Source: Lachnospiraceae bacterium (GTDB lineage: Bacteria > Bacillota > Clostridia > Lachnospirales > Lachnospiraceae). Taken from it: a stretch of 64,000 nt of DNA. The stretch covers positions 1,609,501 to 1,673,500 of the forward strand of contig CP107199.1 in the NCBI GenBank assembly GCA_025758065.1, given 5' to 3'. Under the pieces are notes generated by a model. That model searched no databases. It was not told the origin of the DNA and saw only the letters and a program-made list of their open reading frames with translations. Positions 35,644 to 44,408 of the stretch are shown here, one piece after another. Made by a program: the position numbers and the translations under genes. Numbering within the stretch: the stretch's first letter is position 1; every line of letters starts with the position of its first letter.

Positions 35644-36270
35644 TTGATCAGGAATATTGTATTTGATATGGGAAAGGTTCTGGTGGACTATTCCGGCATG
35701 CCGGTGTGCCGCCATTTTACAGATAATAAGGCACTGGCAAAGAGAATCTGCACGGCTGTGTTTGATTCCCCGGAATGGGTTCTTTTAGATATGGGTGTGA
35801 TTAAAGAGAAGGACGGAATTGAGAAAATGATCAGCCGTCTGGATACAGAGGAAGAAAAAGAACTGGCTGTTAAATGCTTTGACCACTGGCATGAGTATAA
35901 CATGACCGCCAGACCGGAAATGGGAGACCTGATCCGGGATTTAAAGGCAAAAGGCTATGGTATTTATCTGTGTTCCAACGCATCGGTACGTCTGCTGACC
36001 TGTTATAAAAAGGTATTGCCGGCAATAGACTGCTTTGACGGGATCCTGTTTTCAGCAGAAGTGCTGTGCATGAAACCACAGAAAGAAATGTATGGTCATT
36101 TCTTTGACCGCTTTGGTTTAAAACCGGAAGAATGTTATTTTATTGATGACCTGCAAAACAACATTGAAGGGGCAAAAGCCTGTGGCATGGACGGGTATTG
36201 CTTTGCAGATGGAGATGTGGGGAAGCTGAAAGAGACGTTGTATGGTTCTGTCCTTTCGCTTACAAAGTGA
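35644..36270 (+). CDS. HAD-family hydrolase (YihX-like)
   Basis: 208 residues from a TTG start at 35644, where AGGCGGGG precedes and the protein begins (M)IRNIVFDMGKVLVDY, the usual family start. HAD motifs: nucleophile Asp in VFDMGKVL, motif II Ser in LCSNASV near 107, Lys in MKPQKEMYG near 144, and the acidic pair in YFIDDLQNN near 167. The second Asp of the DxD motif is replaced (DMG), as in YihX-like and several other HAD subgroups. Probable phosphatase of small metabolites; substrate unknown. Confidence 0.8.
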   Translation: MIRNIVFDMGKVLVDYSGMPVCRHFTDNKALAKRICTAVFDSPEWVLLDMGVIKEKDGIEKMISRLDTEEEKELAVKCFDHWHEYNMTARPEMGDLIRDLKAKGYGIYLCSNASVRLLTCYKKVLPAIDCFDGILFSAEVLCMKPQKEMYGHFFDRFGLKPEECYFIDDLQNNIEGAKACGMDGYCFADGDVGKLKETLYGSVLSLTK

Positions 36271-36418
36271 AGTCTGTAACATTAAGAATTTCTTAATAAT
36301 CTATTCAAAGAACATTCAAACATTTCCAGCGATTGCATGATATACTTTAGTTACATAAGAAATGCACGAAAGTTTAAGAACTATCCTTCAACCCTTTTTG
36401 AAAATCCGAAATCCTTAG

Positions 36419-36456
36419 AAAAAAGCTCCGTACTGACAGGTACGGAGCTTTTTTCT
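36419..36456 (+). terminator. Rho-independent terminator
   Basis: AAAAAAGCTCCGTAC pairs perfectly with GTACGGAGCTTTTTT around a 6-nt loop; the strongest terminator in the window. Confidence 0.93.
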
Positions 36457-36464
36457 GCACACCA

Positions 36465-36595
36465 GTATATGGTTTTGCATTTTGTGCTCTCATAATTTAA
36501 AAAACATTCGTGATCCGCACATTTTTTTTCAAAAATCTTCGTACAGGCAGCCTCCATCAGATTTTTAACCTTTTGCCCCAGGTATCATACAGTAT
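36465..36595. repeat. Intergenic repeat B, copy 2 (shorter)
   Basis: Aligns with 31498-31670: shared ACATTCGT-ATCCGC, the following T-rich run with TTCAAAAA, then CATC-GATTT, ACCTTTTG and GGTATCATA. It lacks about 45 nt of the middle and the left-end hairpin of copy 1. Confidence 0.65.
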
Positions 36596-36615
36596 AAGAA
36601 AAGGGATTTTTTAAT

Positions 36616-37515
36616 GTGAATCGGGCCAGACTGGAAATTCACTGTGATGAGACAGCTTTGGACGGGATCACCGGAAAAGGCGTTGGCGTTGCAGTTTTAG
36701 ATACAGGCATTTACATTCATGAAGATCTGAAGGGAAAGATACTGGGATTTAAGGACTTTGTCCATGGAAAAAAGCTTCCTTATGATGATAATGGTCATGG
36801 AACTCATGTTTCAGCCATGATCGCAGGAAGCGGAGCTGCTTCAGGGGGGATATTTAAAGGGATTGCCCCGGGAAGCCGGATCCTTGGGATAAAAGTGCTG
36901 GACAGGAAAGGAAATGGATATGCAGCAGATGTGCTAATGGGGCTTCGCTGGATCAGAGAACACAGAAACGAATATGGAATACGTATCGTAAACATTTCCG
37001 TAGGTTCTCTCGCACGCCAGGAGATGACGGAGAATTCTGTGCTGGTAAAAGGGGTAAATGCAGCCTGGGATGATGGTCTGGTAGTAGTGGTAGCGGCTGG
37101 AAATCATGGCCCAGCACCGGGAACTGTTACTACACCGGGGATCAGCAGAAAAGTGATCACAGTAGGCTGCTCTGATGACCACAAGGAAGTGGAGGTCATG
37201 GGAAGCAAAATGGTGGATTATTCCGGCAGAGGTCCTACAAAAGCCTGTGTATGTAAACCAGATATCGTGGCTCCGGGCTGCGGTATTATCAGCTGCTGCA
37301 ATGAGCCGGGACATTATTTTATAAAATCAGGTACAAGCATGTCTACTCCCCTTGTATCAGGCGCCATTGCATTGCTGCTGGAAAAATACCCATCCATGAG
37401 TAACAAAGATGTAAAACTGCGTATCAGGGAACGGGCGGTGGATCTGGGACTGCCTCACAATCAGCAGGGGTGGGGAAAACTGGATGTAAAAAGGCTGCTG
37501 GCAGATGAGATATGA
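36616..37515 (+). CDS. Intracellular subtilisin-like serine protease
   Basis: 299 residues from a GTG at 36616 with AAAAGGGA upstream. A compact S8 domain has catalytic Asp (AVLDTGIY near 29), His (DNGHGTHVSAMIAGSG near 61) and Ser (SGTSMSTPLVSG near 241), with the oxyanion Asn in VAAAGNHGP. No signal peptide, no long propeptide and no C-terminal extension, as in the intracellular subtilisins of Gram-positives, which degrade cytoplasmic proteins in stationary phase. It stands alone between terminators. Confidence 0.87.
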   Translation: MNRARLEIHCDETALDGITGKGVGVAVLDTGIYIHEDLKGKILGFKDFVHGKKLPYDDNGHGTHVSAMIAGSGAASGGIFKGIAPGSRILGIKVLDRKGNGYAADVLMGLRWIREHRNEYGIRIVNISVGSLARQEMTENSVLVKGVNAAWDDGLVVVVAAGNHGPAPGTVTTPGISRKVITVGCSDDHKEVEVMGSKMVDYSGRGPTKACVCKPDIVAPGCGIISCCNEPGHYFIKSGTSMSTPLVSGAIALLLEKYPSMSNKDVKLRIRERAVDLGLPHNQQGWGKLDVKRLLADEI

Positions 37516-37533
37516 TAATATCATCTGTCAGCA
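37497..37533. terminator. Hairpin at convergent gene ends
   Basis: GCTG-CAGATGA-ATAT pairs with ATAT-CATCTG-CAGC across the 3' end of the subtilisin gene. No clear T run, so termination is uncertain. Confidence 0.4.
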
Positions 37534-37550
37534 GTCATAATAAAAAAGTC

Positions 37551-38411
37551 TTATTTTTCCCAGCGTCCTGAAGCACCGCATGGCAGTACCAGGCCGCTTT
37601 GTGAAACAGGAAGTCCTACTTCTTCAGCCTTAACAGTTCCGCCGAATTTTGGAACGATCTCTACGCCCATCATATAAGAAAGAACAGATGGAGCAAGACC
37701 GGTCGTATAGGAGTTGATCAGGAAAAACAGCGGATCGTCAGAAAGCAGCTGAACGCAAAGCTTTACTAATGGATGGATCGCATCTTCGATCTTCCAGATC
37801 TCCCCTTTTGGCCCGCGGCCATAAGATGGTGGATCCATGATAATGGCATCGTAATGATTTCCACGGCGGATCTCACGTTCTACGAATTTTACACAATCAT
37901 CTACGATCCAGCGGATGGGAGCATCAGACAGACCGGAAGAATGTGCATTTTCCTTTGCCCAGGTAACCATACCCTTAGAAGCGTCTACGTGGGTCACACT
38001 GGCTCCTGCTTTGGCAGCTGCCAGTGTAGCGCCGCCGGTGTAGGCGAACAGATTTAATACTTTAACAGGACGTCCTGATCTGCGGATCTTGTCCCCGAAC
38101 CAGTCCCAGTTTGCAGCCTGTTCCGGGAAAAGACCGGTATGCTTGAAGCTAAAAGGCTTCAAATTAAAGGTAAGTTCTTTGTAGTTAATAGTCCACTGCT
38201 CCGGCAGGTCGAAAAACTCCCATTCACCGCCGCCTTTGCTGCTGCGGTGATAATGTCCGTTCATCTTTTTCCAGCCTTTATGTTTTTTGGGGGTATCCCA
38301 GATCACCTGAGGATCCGGGCGCACCAGAAGATATTCTCCCCAACGCTCTAATTTTTCACCCTTGGAACAGTCAATTACTTCATAATCTTTCCAGCCGTCG
38401 GCAAGCCACAT
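37551..38411 (-). CDS. Class I SAM-dependent rRNA methyltransferase (RlmI/RlmK-like)
   Basis: 286 residues from an ATG at 38411 preceded by GAGG; the family normally begins near WLADGWKDYEVIDCSKGEKL, so the longer frame to 38549 is probably not translated. SAM motif I is VLNLFAYTGGATLAAA near 145, the acidic motif is THVDASKGMV, and motif IV is IIMDPPSYGRG near 200. This PF10672-type enzyme group methylates cytosine or guanine in 23S rRNA, but the exact site is not known for this protein. Confidence 0.8.
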   Translation of the reverse strand: MWLADGWKDYEVIDCSKGEKLERWGEYLLVRPDPQVIWDTPKKHKGWKKMNGHYHRSSKGGGEWEFFDLPEQWTINYKELTFNLKPFSFKHTGLFPEQAANWDWFGDKIRRSGRPVKVLNLFAYTGGATLAAAKAGASVTHVDASKGMVTWAKENAHSSGLSDAPIRWIVDDCVKFVEREIRRGNHYDAIIMDPPSYGRGPKGEIWKIEDAIHPLVKLCVQLLSDDPLFFLINSYTTGLAPSVLSYMMGVEIVPKFGGTVKAEEVGLPVSQSGLVLPCGASGRWEK

Positions 38412-38714
38412 AAATTGTTTAACCTCATTTCTTCTATTATAATTATATATGATATTCCAATCTCCGCCCTGAGAGCGGACATGATGATGCGATCTGTTGA
38501 AATCACAGGATTCCAATTGAGTATAGTCTATTTTTATATAGTACGTCAAGCAATTTGGGGGCTTGCGACAGATTCTTGTAATAGAATTGAAAGATTAATC
38601 TGGTTGAACAATGGCAAAACTCTTGATACAATAGTTATAAAGCACAAACTGTATGCAAAAAAGGATCTGCAGCAGTTTTCGGGGTGAACGCAGAAGAAGA
38701 GAGGAACAGGGCAT
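38412..38714. other. 303-bp divergent intergenic region
   Basis: Holds the start region of the methyltransferase gene on the minus strand and, on the plus strand, the promoter at 38604-38632 and about 75 nt of leader of the wall-binding gene. No repeat or RNA gene was recognised. Confidence 0.5.
38604..38632 (+). promoter_or_regulatory. Promoter of the 38715 wall-binding gene
   Basis: TTGAAC, a 17-bp spacer and TACAAT, with a start expected near 38639. Confidence 0.65.
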
Positions 38715-40085
38715 ATGAGAAAGAGCGTAAAAGCAGCCTGGTTTCTGGCAGCTTTCTTATCAGCAGGGCTGGCAGCATTTCCGGCTATGGCAGCACAGGG
38801 ATGGGCGCAGGAAAATAATACCTGGGTTTATTATGACAGCAATGGAAACAAAGTATATAATGAATGGAAAAAGGGTGCAGACGGTCAGTGGCGTTATCTG
38901 AACGGAGAAGGATGTATGACAACCAATGCCTGGGCTGATTCTAATTATTATGTAGACAGCAATGGTATTATGGTCACTGATAAATGGTTAAAGACTACTT
39001 CTGACAGCGGGGAAGAGGAATGGTACTATTTTGGAAGTACGGGAAAGACTCTTGATGACACCTGGAAGAAGATCAGTGATAAGTGGTATCATTTTGATGG
39101 AAATGGCCGTATGGAAAAGGGCTGGATCTTAGATGATATGTATTATACAGGTGATGACGGTGTTATGCGTACCGGATGGCAGAAGCTGTATCCACCGGAT
39201 AACTATGAAGAAGACTCAAACAAGGTGATCCCAGGCGCAGAAGGCGGCAGCGTAGATTATGGTGAGGATGGCCAGTATTGGTTCTATTTTGGCACCAGCG
39301 GTAAAAAGTATGTGCCAAGTGACGGCAATGACAACGGAGATTACGGCACCAGAAAGATAGATGGTATTTATTATTGCTTTAATGATGAGGGTATTTTACA
39401 GATGGGATGGAAAAATGTAAGAGGAAATTCCGATTCCATTAAAGATTATATGTATTTTGGCCCGGACGGAAAAGCAAAGATTGGCTGGTATTCCATAGAA
39501 CCGCCGGAAGAGCTGAAAGGCTATGACGGGGATGTGGAGTGGTTCTATTTTGCAAATAACGGAAAGCCCAAGGCTTCTGATACCAATCATCTGAATACAC
39601 AGGGATTAACAAAGATCAGCGGAAAGACTTACTTATTTAATAAGCAGGGCAATCCGGTTTATGGCTTGAAAAAAGTCTATATTGGTTCCGGTGACAGCAA
39701 CTGGACTGCTTTCTACTTCGGCACAAAGTCCCAGAGCTGTGTACAGCGGGGCAAAATAAAAGTAGAAGAAGACGATGGAAATAAGACAGAGTTCTACTTC
39801 AGTGAAAACGGTCGTGGCTATACGGGGGTTAAGGACAATTACCTTTATTATAAGGGTAAGCTTCAGAAAGCTACTGACGGACAGAAATATGTATGTTTTA
39901 AGATCGACAGCAGCAATTATGTAGTAAACTCTTCAGGAAAGGTAATGAAAAATACCACAGTTAAGACCAGTGATGGAGTAAAGTTTAAAACAAGCTCCAA
40001 CGGTTCTTTAAGTTCGGCAGATGATGACAGTGATGTAAGCTCTTATTTCACAGAGCCGGAAGAGCCGATCTGTACGGAAGACTGA
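38715..40085 (+). CDS. Secreted multi-repeat cell-wall-binding protein
   Basis: 456 residues with a signal peptide (MRKSVKAAWFLAAFLSAGLA, cleavage after AMA). Nearly all of the mature part is aromatic wall-binding repeats: WVYYDSNGNKVYNEWKK, WRYLNGEGCM, WYYFGSTGK, WYHFDGNGRMEKGW and more, with two spacer blocks rich in Pro/Asp/Glu. The C-terminus is Ser/Asp/Glu-rich (SSADDDSDVSSYF). No enzymatic domain. It is related to the 11541-12959 protein in length and repeat order. AGAGAGGAACAG lies before the ATG. Confidence 0.87.
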   Translation: MRKSVKAAWFLAAFLSAGLAAFPAMAAQGWAQENNTWVYYDSNGNKVYNEWKKGADGQWRYLNGEGCMTTNAWADSNYYVDSNGIMVTDKWLKTTSDSGEEEWYYFGSTGKTLDDTWKKISDKWYHFDGNGRMEKGWILDDMYYTGDDGVMRTGWQKLYPPDNYEEDSNKVIPGAEGGSVDYGEDGQYWFYFGTSGKKYVPSDGNDNGDYGTRKIDGIYYCFNDEGILQMGWKNVRGNSDSIKDYMYFGPDGKAKIGWYSIEPPEELKGYDGDVEWFYFANNGKPKASDTNHLNTQGLTKISGKTYLFNKQGNPVYGLKKVYIGSGDSNWTAFYFGTKSQSCVQRGKIKVEEDDGNKTEFYFSENGRGYTGVKDNYLYYKGKLQKATDGQKYVCFKIDSSNYVVNSSGKVMKNTTVKTSDGVKFKTSSNGSLSSADDDSDVSSYFTEPEEPICTED

Positions 40086-40230
40086 TAAGTCTGTACCGGT
40101 TTCTTCTATATTAATATTAATAGGACTAAATAGGCGTGATAGTGTGCACAGATACAGGCAGATGTGTTATTGATTAAAAGGATTCAGGGTGAATATGAGA
40201 AAAAATAAGGGTAAACAGGTGGGAAAAGCC

Positions 40231-40362
40231 TGTTTCCATATTCATGAAAACAAGAAGCATGGTGGGTCCATCATATGCTGATTTGGATGAAAAAGTGCTT
40301 ATGCAAGCAAGCTTGCAACACACTTTCTCATTTAAATCAGCATATGGCTGAGCTGTAACAAA
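40231..40362. repeat. Dispersed hairpin repeat, copy 3, interrupted
   Basis: TGTTTCCATATTCATGAAAA-CAAGAAGC-TGGTGG matches the core and right arm of the 35424-35493 copy. The end of that copy, CTGTAACAAAT, is found again only about 85 bp later (40353), and the gap is filled by the hairpin at 40272-40346. Confidence 0.65.
40272..40346. repeat. 75-nt near-perfect hairpin inside repeat copy 3
   Basis: CATATGCTGATTT...AAATCAGCATATG with arms of about 34 nt that differ at only a few positions. The centre contains TGCAAGCAAGCTTGCA, which also occurs in intergenic repeat B at 31613. Confidence 0.85.
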
Positions 40363-40388
40363 TTATTTTAAAAAAAACAAAAAAATAC

Positions 40389-40417
40389 TTGCATTTCCTG
40401 ATGATATATGTTATCTT
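40389..40417 (+). promoter_or_regulatory. Promoter of the S10 ribosomal operon
   Basis: TTGCAT, a 17-bp spacer, then TATCTT, after an A-rich upstream stretch that resembles an UP element. About 225 nt of leader follow. Confidence 0.75.
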
Positions 40418-40439
40418 AGAACAGCTGTGACATGATAGC

Positions 40440-40635
40440 AAAGAAACGTGAGGTTGCTGCCTTGCAAAGGGCAGGTTTTCCGTGGAGCGAATGTCAAGTT
40501 AGGAAACTGGCGACAAGTCACTGTACCAATTAAAGAATCTGCAAACAAGAGCAGGATCAGTGTGGAGTTCTATGAGGACACACACGGAAACGTGTACAGT
40601 CACCGCTTGTCGTACTTGGTTTATAAAGTGCGAAA
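40440..40635 (+). promoter_or_regulatory. Structured leader of the S10 operon
   Basis: GCGACAAG-TCACTGTAC (40511-40526) can pair with GTACAGT-CACCG-CTTGTC (40594-40611). Inside lies ACACG-GAAA-CGTGT, a stem with a GNRA tetraloop (40582-40595), and a hairpin CTGCC-TTGCAAA-GGGCAG comes before. Such leaders are used for feedback control by a ribosomal protein (L4 in other bacteria); the ligand here is inferred. Confidence 0.55.
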
Positions 40636-40652
40636 AGGAGGCGACTTTTTTT

Positions 40653-40970
40653 ATGGCAAGTCAAGTAATGAGAATCACATTAAAAGCTTATGATCATCAG
40701 TTAGTAGATCAGTCCGCTGGAAAGATCATCGAGACAGTAAAAAAGACAGGATCTCAGGTGAGCGGACCAGTGCCGTTACCAACCAAGAAAGAGGTTGTAA
40801 CAATTCTGCGTGCGGTTCATAAGTACAAAGATTCCAGAGAGCAGTTCGAGCAGAGAACTCATAAGAGACTGATCGATATCACTGCACCAAGCCAGAAGAC
40901 AGTAGATGCACTGTCCAGACTGGAAATGCCAGCTGGTGTATTCATCGACATCAAGATGAAAACAAAATAA
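40653..40970 (+). CDS. rpsJ: 30S ribosomal protein S10
   Basis: 105 residues; the ATG at 40653 follows AAAAGGAGG and gives MASQVMRITLKAYDHQLVDQ. The signature SGPVPLPTKK and the region HKRLIDI are present. S10 sits in the 30S head and also takes part in antitermination as NusE. First gene of the super-operon; a 178-bp spacer with several small hairpins follows before rplC. Confidence 0.98.
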   Translation: MASQVMRITLKAYDHQLVDQSAGKIIETVKKTGSQVSGPVPLPTKKEVVTILRAVHKYKDSREQFEQRTHKRLIDITAPSQKTVDALSRLEMPAGVFIDIKMKTK

Positions 40971-41148
40971 TCCCAGTAAGCATTAATGAATAAGTTTATA
41001 TCCTGAAGGGTTTAGATATAGAAGCAACACTACATTCCTGTAGGAATCAACATACCGGCAACGGTTCATAGTGTTCCACGTATATTAGGCTGTTCTAGGA
41101 TGAATGCGAAAGCATTCCGCTGTAGATCATGAAACAGGAGGTAAGACA

Positions 41149-41784
41149 ATGAAGAAAGCGATTTTAGCAACAAAAGTCGGAATGACCCAGATCTTCAATG
41201 AGAATGGTGTGTTAGTTCCGGTAACCGTACTTCAGGCAGGACCTTGTGTAGTAACCCAGGTTAAGACCGAAGAGAATGACGGTTACAAAGCAGTACAGGT
41301 TGGTTTCGTTGACAAGAGAGAAAAACTTGTTAACAAGCCACAGAAAGGCCACTTTGATAAGGCTGGCGTATCTTACAAGAGATATGTGAGAGAATTCAGA
41401 TTTGAGAATGCGGAAGAGTATTCTGTAAAGGATGAGATCAAGGCTGAGATCTTCGCAGCAGGCGATAAGATCGATGCAACCGCTATTTCCAAAGGTAAAG
41501 GCTTCCAGGGCGCGATCAAGAGACACGGACAGCACAGAGGACCTATGGCTCATGGTTCTAAATTCCATCGTCATCAGGGTTCCAATGGTTCCGCTACTAC
41601 CCCAGGCCGCGTATTCAAGGGCAAGGGAATGCCTGGACAGATGGGTCACAAGCAGATCACTGTTCAGAATCTTGAAGTAGTTAGGGTTGACGCCGAGAAC
41701 AACCTGATTCTGGTTAAGGGTGCAGTTCCAGGACCTAAGAAATGCCTGGTTACTGTAAGAGAAACCGTTAAGGTTGAAAGGTAA
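41149..41784 (+). CDS. rplC: 50S ribosomal protein L3
   Basis: 211 residues from the ATG at 41149 (AGGAGG upstream); the frame extends 45 bp further without a site. It begins MKKAILATKVGMTQIF and contains the long loop near residue 130 (GSNGSATTPGRVFKGKGMPG) that reaches toward the peptidyl transferase centre. Upstream, GAATGC-GAAA-GCATTC forms a stable tetraloop hairpin. Confidence 0.98.
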   Translation: MKKAILATKVGMTQIFNENGVLVPVTVLQAGPCVVTQVKTEENDGYKAVQVGFVDKREKLVNKPQKGHFDKAGVSYKRYVREFRFENAEEYSVKDEIKAEIFAAGDKIDATAISKGKGFQGAIKRHGQHRGPMAHGSKFHRHQGSNGSATTPGRVFKGKGMPGQMGHKQITVQNLEVVRVDAENNLILVKGAVPGPKKCLVTVRETVKVER

Positions 41785-41812
41785 GCTTTTATAGGAAAGG
41801 AGGAATACACAG

Positions 41813-42433
41813 ATGGCAAACGTATCTGTTTACAATATGGAAGGTAATGAAGTTGGCACATTAGAACTGAACGATGCCGTGTTCGGTGTAGAAGTAAACG
41901 AGCACCTGGTACATCTTGCAGTTGTTGCACAGCTTGCTAATAAGCGTCAGGGAACACAGAAAGCTAAAACACGTTCTGAGGTTTCTGGCGGTGGCAGAAA
42001 GCCATGGAGACAGAAAGGAACCGGTCATGCAAGACAGGGTTCAACAAGAGCTCCACAGTGGAAAGGCGGCGGTGTTGTATTTGCACCAACTCCTAGAGAT
42101 TACACAATCAGACTGAACAAGAAGGAAAAGAGAGCAGCTCTTAAGTCCGCTCTGACAAGCCGTGTTCAGGAGAACAAGTTCATCGTTGTTGAAGAACTTA
42201 AGTTTAATGAGATCAAAACAAAGAACTTTAAGAATGTTCTGAACAATCTGAAGGTTAACAAGGCTCTGGTTGTTTTAAGCGAAAGCGATGAGAACGCAGT
42301 ATTATCTGCAAGAAACATTGCTGATGTTAAGACTGCTCAGGCTGGAACCATCAATGTATACGACATTCTGAAGTACAACACAGTTGTTGCTAGTAAGGCA
42401 GCTGTTGCATCCATCGAGGAGGTATACGCATAA
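41813..42433 (+). CDS. rplD: 50S ribosomal protein L4
   Basis: 206 residues. The extended internal loop that lines the exit tunnel is clear (RSEVSGGGRKPWRQKGTGHA, near 50-70). In many bacteria L4 also represses its own operon by acting on the S10 leader. AAGGAGG precedes the ATG. Its stop shares one base with the rplW start (TAATG). Confidence 0.98.
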   Translation: MANVSVYNMEGNEVGTLELNDAVFGVEVNEHLVHLAVVAQLANKRQGTQKAKTRSEVSGGGRKPWRQKGTGHARQGSTRAPQWKGGGVVFAPTPRDYTIRLNKKEKRAALKSALTSRVQENKFIVVEELKFNEIKTKNFKNVLNNLKVNKALVVLSESDENAVLSARNIADVKTAQAGTINVYDILKYNTVVASKAAVASIEEVYA

Positions 42434-42732
42434 TGGCAGATATCAAATACTATGACGTCATCTTAAAACCAGTTATCACTGAGAAGAGCATGAACGCTAT
42501 GGGTGATAAGAAGTATACTTTCATGGTACATGTAGACGCTAACAAGTCTATGATCAAAGAAGCAGTTGAGAAGATGTTCCCAGGAACCAAGGTTGCTTCC
42601 GTAAACACCATGAACTGCGATGGCAAGACAAAGAGAAGAGGAATGACTTTCGGAAAGACCGCTGCTTCCAAGAAAGCTATTGTTAAGCTGACCGAGGATA
42701 GCAAGGAGATCGAAATCTTCCAGGGCTTATAA
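42433..42732 (+). CDS. rplW: 50S ribosomal protein L23
   Basis: 99 residues with DVILKPVITEKSMNAM at the N-terminus and the RRGMTFGKT loop near 68-77. L23 forms part of the docking site for trigger factor and SRP at the tunnel exit. Translation is coupled to rplD. A 95-bp spacer with CCGGG/CCCGG and ACGGC/GCCGT hairpins follows. Confidence 0.98.
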   Translation: MADIKYYDVILKPVITEKSMNAMGDKKYTFMVHVDANKSMIKEAVEKMFPGTKVASVNTMNCDGKTKRRGMTFGKTAASKKAIVKLTEDSKEIEIFQGL

Positions 42733-42827
42733 TTTAAGACCCATCACCCCGCCGGGTATGTGCCCGGCCGGAGAACTTATACGGCTTCTATAACAGCCGT
42801 GAAAAGAAAAGAAAAGGAGTAAATGTC

Positions 42828-43673
42828 ATGGGAATTAAGAAGTATGGTGCTTATACACCTTCCAGAAGACATATGACCGGTTCTGATTTCAAGGAAATCA
42901 CCAAGAAAACTCCAGAGAAGTCTCTGGTAGTATCTCTGGCTAAGAACGCTGGTCGTAACAATCAGGGTAAGATCACTGTTCGTCACAGAGGCGGCGGCAG
43001 CAGAAGAAAATATAGAATTATCGATTTCAAGAGAAACAGCAAGGATGGTATCCCGGCAACCGTTATCGGTATCGAGTACGATCCAAACAGAAGTGCAAAT
43101 ATCGCACTGATCTGCTATGCAGATGGAACCAAGTCTTATATCTTAGCTCCTCAGGGATTAACTGATGGAATGAAGGTTATGAGCGGTGAAACTGCAGAAG
43201 CAAAAGTTGGTAACTGCATGCCACTGTTCCATGTTCCAGTAGGTACTCAGGTACACAACATTGAGCTGTATCCTGGTAAGGGTGGTCAGCTGGTTCGTTC
43301 CGCTGGTAACTCTGCTCAGCTTATGGCTAAGGAAGGCAAGTATGCAACCTTACGTTTACCTTCAGGTGAAATGAGAATGGTTCCGATCATCTGCCGCGCA
43401 ACAATCGGTGTTGTTGGCAATGGCGAACACTCCCTGATCAACATTGGTAAAGCTGGTAGAACCCGTCACATGGGCATCAGACCTACAGTTCGCGGTTCCG
43501 TTATGAACCCGAATGATCATCCACACGGTGGTGGTGAAGGAAAGACCGGTATCGGCCGTCCAGGTCCATGCACACCTTGGGGCAAGCCTGCTCTGGGTCT
43601 GAAGACCAGAAAGAAAAACAAGCAGTCTAATAAGTTGATCGTAAGAAGACGTGATGGCAAAACCATCAAATAA
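42828..43673 (+). CDS. rplB: 50S ribosomal protein L2
   Basis: 281 residues. The conserved C-terminal block RGSVMNPNDHPHGGGEGKTG contains the functionally important His near 230. The N-terminus MGIKKYGAYTPSRRHMTGSD is typical. L2 is required for subunit association and peptidyl transfer. AAAAGGAG precedes the start. Confidence 0.98.
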   Translation: MGIKKYGAYTPSRRHMTGSDFKEITKKTPEKSLVVSLAKNAGRNNQGKITVRHRGGGSRRKYRIIDFKRNSKDGIPATVIGIEYDPNRSANIALICYADGTKSYILAPQGLTDGMKVMSGETAEAKVGNCMPLFHVPVGTQVHNIELYPGKGGQLVRSAGNSAQLMAKEGKYATLRLPSGEMRMVPIICRATIGVVGNGEHSLINIGKAGRTRHMGIRPTVRGSVMNPNDHPHGGGEGKTGIGRPGPCTPWGKPALGLKTRKKNKQSNKLIVRRRDGKTIK

Positions 43674-43692
43674 TTAAGGAGGTTAAGAACAC

Positions 43693-43977
43693 ATGGCTCG
43701 TTCACTGAAAAAAGGACCATTTGCAGATGCACATCTGTTAAAGAAAGTAGACGCTATGAATGCAGCAGGACAGAAGCAGGTAATCAAGACCTGGTCCCGT
43801 CGTTCAACAATCTTCCCTCAGATGGTTGGTCACACAATCGCTGTACATGACGGAAGAAAACACGTTCCGGTATACGTTACTGAGGATATGGTAGGACACA
43901 AACTGGGTGAGTTCGTAGCAACCAGAACCTACAGAGGCCACGGTAAAGACGAGAAGAAGTCCGCTGTTAGAAAGTAA
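43693..43977 (+). CDS. rpsS: 30S ribosomal protein S19
   Basis: 94 residues, MARSLKKGPFADAHLLKKVD, with the C-terminal block KLGEFVATRTYRGHGKDEKK. It binds 16S rRNA in the 30S head with S13. TTAAGGAGG lies before the ATG, 19 bp after rplB. Confidence 0.98.
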   Translation: MARSLKKGPFADAHLLKKVDAMNAAGQKQVIKTWSRRSTIFPQMVGHTIAVHDGRKHVPVYVTEDMVGHKLGEFVATRTYRGHGKDEKKSAVRK

Positions 43978-44008
43978 TCCACAGGTAAATTGAAAGGAGG
44001 TTTTACAA

Positions 44009-44395
44009 ATGGCAAGAGGACATAGATCCCAAATTAAGAGAGAAAGAAATGCCCAGAAGGACACCAGACCAAGCGCAACACTGTCTTACGCTAGAGTGTC
44101 TGTCCAGAAGGCTTGCTTTGTATTAGATGCCATCAGAGGCAAAGATTTACAGACCGCACTTGGTATTGTAACTTACAATCCTAGATATGCTTCCAGCTTA
44201 GTAAAGAAGTTACTGGAATCAGCAGCAGCAAACGCTGAGAACAATAACAACATGGACCCTGCAAAACTGTACGTAGAAGAGTGCTATGCAAACCAGGGAC
44301 CGATTATGAAGAGGGTTAGACCGAGAGCTCAGGGCCGTGCTTACAGAATCGAGAAGAGAATGAGCCACATCACTGTAGTTCTGAATGAGAAATAA
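44009..44395 (+). CDS. rplV: 50S ribosomal protein L22
   Basis: 128 residues; ARVSVQKACFVLDAIRGKDL near 26-45 and the tunnel-lining beta hairpin near the end (RVRPRAQGRAYRIEKRMSHI). Macrolide-resistance mutations map to this hairpin in other species; nothing unusual is seen here. AAAGGAGG upstream. Confidence 0.98.
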   Translation: MARGHRSQIKRERNAQKDTRPSATLSYARVSVQKACFVLDAIRGKDLQTALGIVTYNPRYASSLVKKLLESAAANAENNNNMDPAKLYVEECYANQGPIMKRVRPRAQGRAYRIEKRMSHITVVLNEK

Positions 44396-44408
44396 ATAGG
44401 AGGCAAAT

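Larger units (their letters stand above)
36271..36615. other. 345-bp intergenic region
   Basis: It holds an AT-rich stretch with a TATACT box near 36342 but no good -35, then the terminator at 36419-36456, then a copy of intergenic repeat B, and finally the AAAAGGGA ribosome site of the next gene. An 18-codon frame at 36362 has no support. Confidence 0.5.
40086..40652. other. 567-bp region between the wall-binding gene and rpsJ
   Basis: Contains the third copy of the dispersed hairpin repeat, the long hairpin 40272-40346, the ribosomal operon promoter and its structured leader, each listed separately. The first 110 bp show no recognisable element. Confidence 0.6.

Noticed and set aside
36362..36418. 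18-codon leader peptide before the 36419 terminator
   Set aside because: No Shine-Dalgarno, no run of regulatory codons and no downstream gene before the terminator to attenuate.
38412..38549. Upstream extension of the rRNA methyltransferase gene
   Set aside because: Family members start at the WLADGWKDY region; the extra 46 codons have no recognisable homology.
40448..40693. Open frame of 81 codons in the rpsJ leader
   Set aside because: It has no ribosome site, overlaps the rpsJ start in another frame and coincides with paired leader RNA.
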